From positions 1 through 6,168 of the forward strand of contig JASLDQ010000064.1 in assembly GCA_030151505.1 (NCBI GenBank): 6,168 bases of DNA. Direction: 5' to 3'. The position numbers were made by a program, and so were the translations under genes. The notes under the pieces are model-generated. The model was not told where the DNA came from. It did not search any database and saw only the letters and a program-made list of their open reading frames with translations. Numbering within the stretch: position 1 is the stretch's first letter; the number at the start of each line of letters is the position of its first letter. Below, in pieces: positions 6,115-6,168 of this stretch. The DNA comes from Chromobacteriaceae bacterium. Lineage in GTDB: Bacteria > Pseudomonadota > Gammaproteobacteria > Burkholderiales > Aquaspirillaceae.

Positions 6115-6168
6115 ATGAACAAGCTGCTGAATTCCGCCATCGCTCTCGTGTTCGCCGCCGGTACCGGC
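6115..6168 (+). CDS. Start of an exported protein, cut by the window edge
   Basis: Only the first 18 codons are present: MNKLLNSAIALVFAAGTG. A basic start followed by a hydrophobic stretch looks like a Sec signal peptide, so the product is probably periplasmic, outer-membrane or secreted. AGGAG (6104-6108) lies six bases upstream of the ATG, a very good ribosome binding site. The upstream 190 bases after the terminator at 5920 must contain its promoter, and I found no clear -35/-10 pair there. That leader carries an interrupted inverted repeat (5962-6003) and a small GACAC/GTGTC hairpin (6064-6079). The product cannot be identified from so few residues. Confidence 0.75.
   Translation, partial: MNKLLNSAIALVFAAGTG

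Overview
The window is GC-rich throughout, apart from a short AT-rich island near 4490-4545. Codon use, TauA/TauB/TauC-like proteins and gene style suggest a Gram-negative proteobacterium, most likely a betaproteobacterium. That placement is an impression from composition and protein flavour; no 16S or other marker is present.

Positions 1-4446 hold one compact minus-strand operon of five genes, read right to left. First comes a periplasmic TauA-like sulfonate-binding protein (4446-3427). It is followed by a TauC/SsuC-like permease (3419-2547), a TauB/SsuB-like ATPase (2550-1738) and a PLP enzyme of the D-cysteine desulfhydrase / L-cysteate sulfo-lyase family (1721-708). The last gene seen is an Asp/Glu racemase family protein (705-1), whose 3' end lies outside the window. 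Gaps are 16 bases or less and one junction is an ATGA overlap, so the genes are almost certainly co-transcribed and partly co-translated. The simplest reading is an uptake and breakdown module for a small sulfur-containing amino acid. Cysteate fits best: it is a sulfonate, like the substrates of Tau/Ssu transporters, it is the substrate of CuyA-type lyases, and it is the sulfonate analogue of aspartate, the usual substrate of the racemase family. D-cysteine is the main alternative.

Positions 4447-5000 are a divergent intergenic region. Its operon-proximal part is AT-rich and carries three copies of a TGTTTTT/AAAAACA element around candidate promoter sequences. The rest is GC-rich, with three small hairpins upstream of the plus-strand gene.

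Positions 5001-5573 (plus strand) encode a small exported protein with a MoaF-like domain and a Pro/Ala-rich tail. A 300-base stretch follows with a 13-bp hairpin and a doubtful short open frame, then a clear Rho-independent terminator at 5885-5920. Another plus-strand gene starts at 6115 with a good ribosome binding site and a signal-peptide-like N-terminus, and runs off the window. I saw no tRNA, rRNA, CRISPR array, insertion sequence or phage gene.
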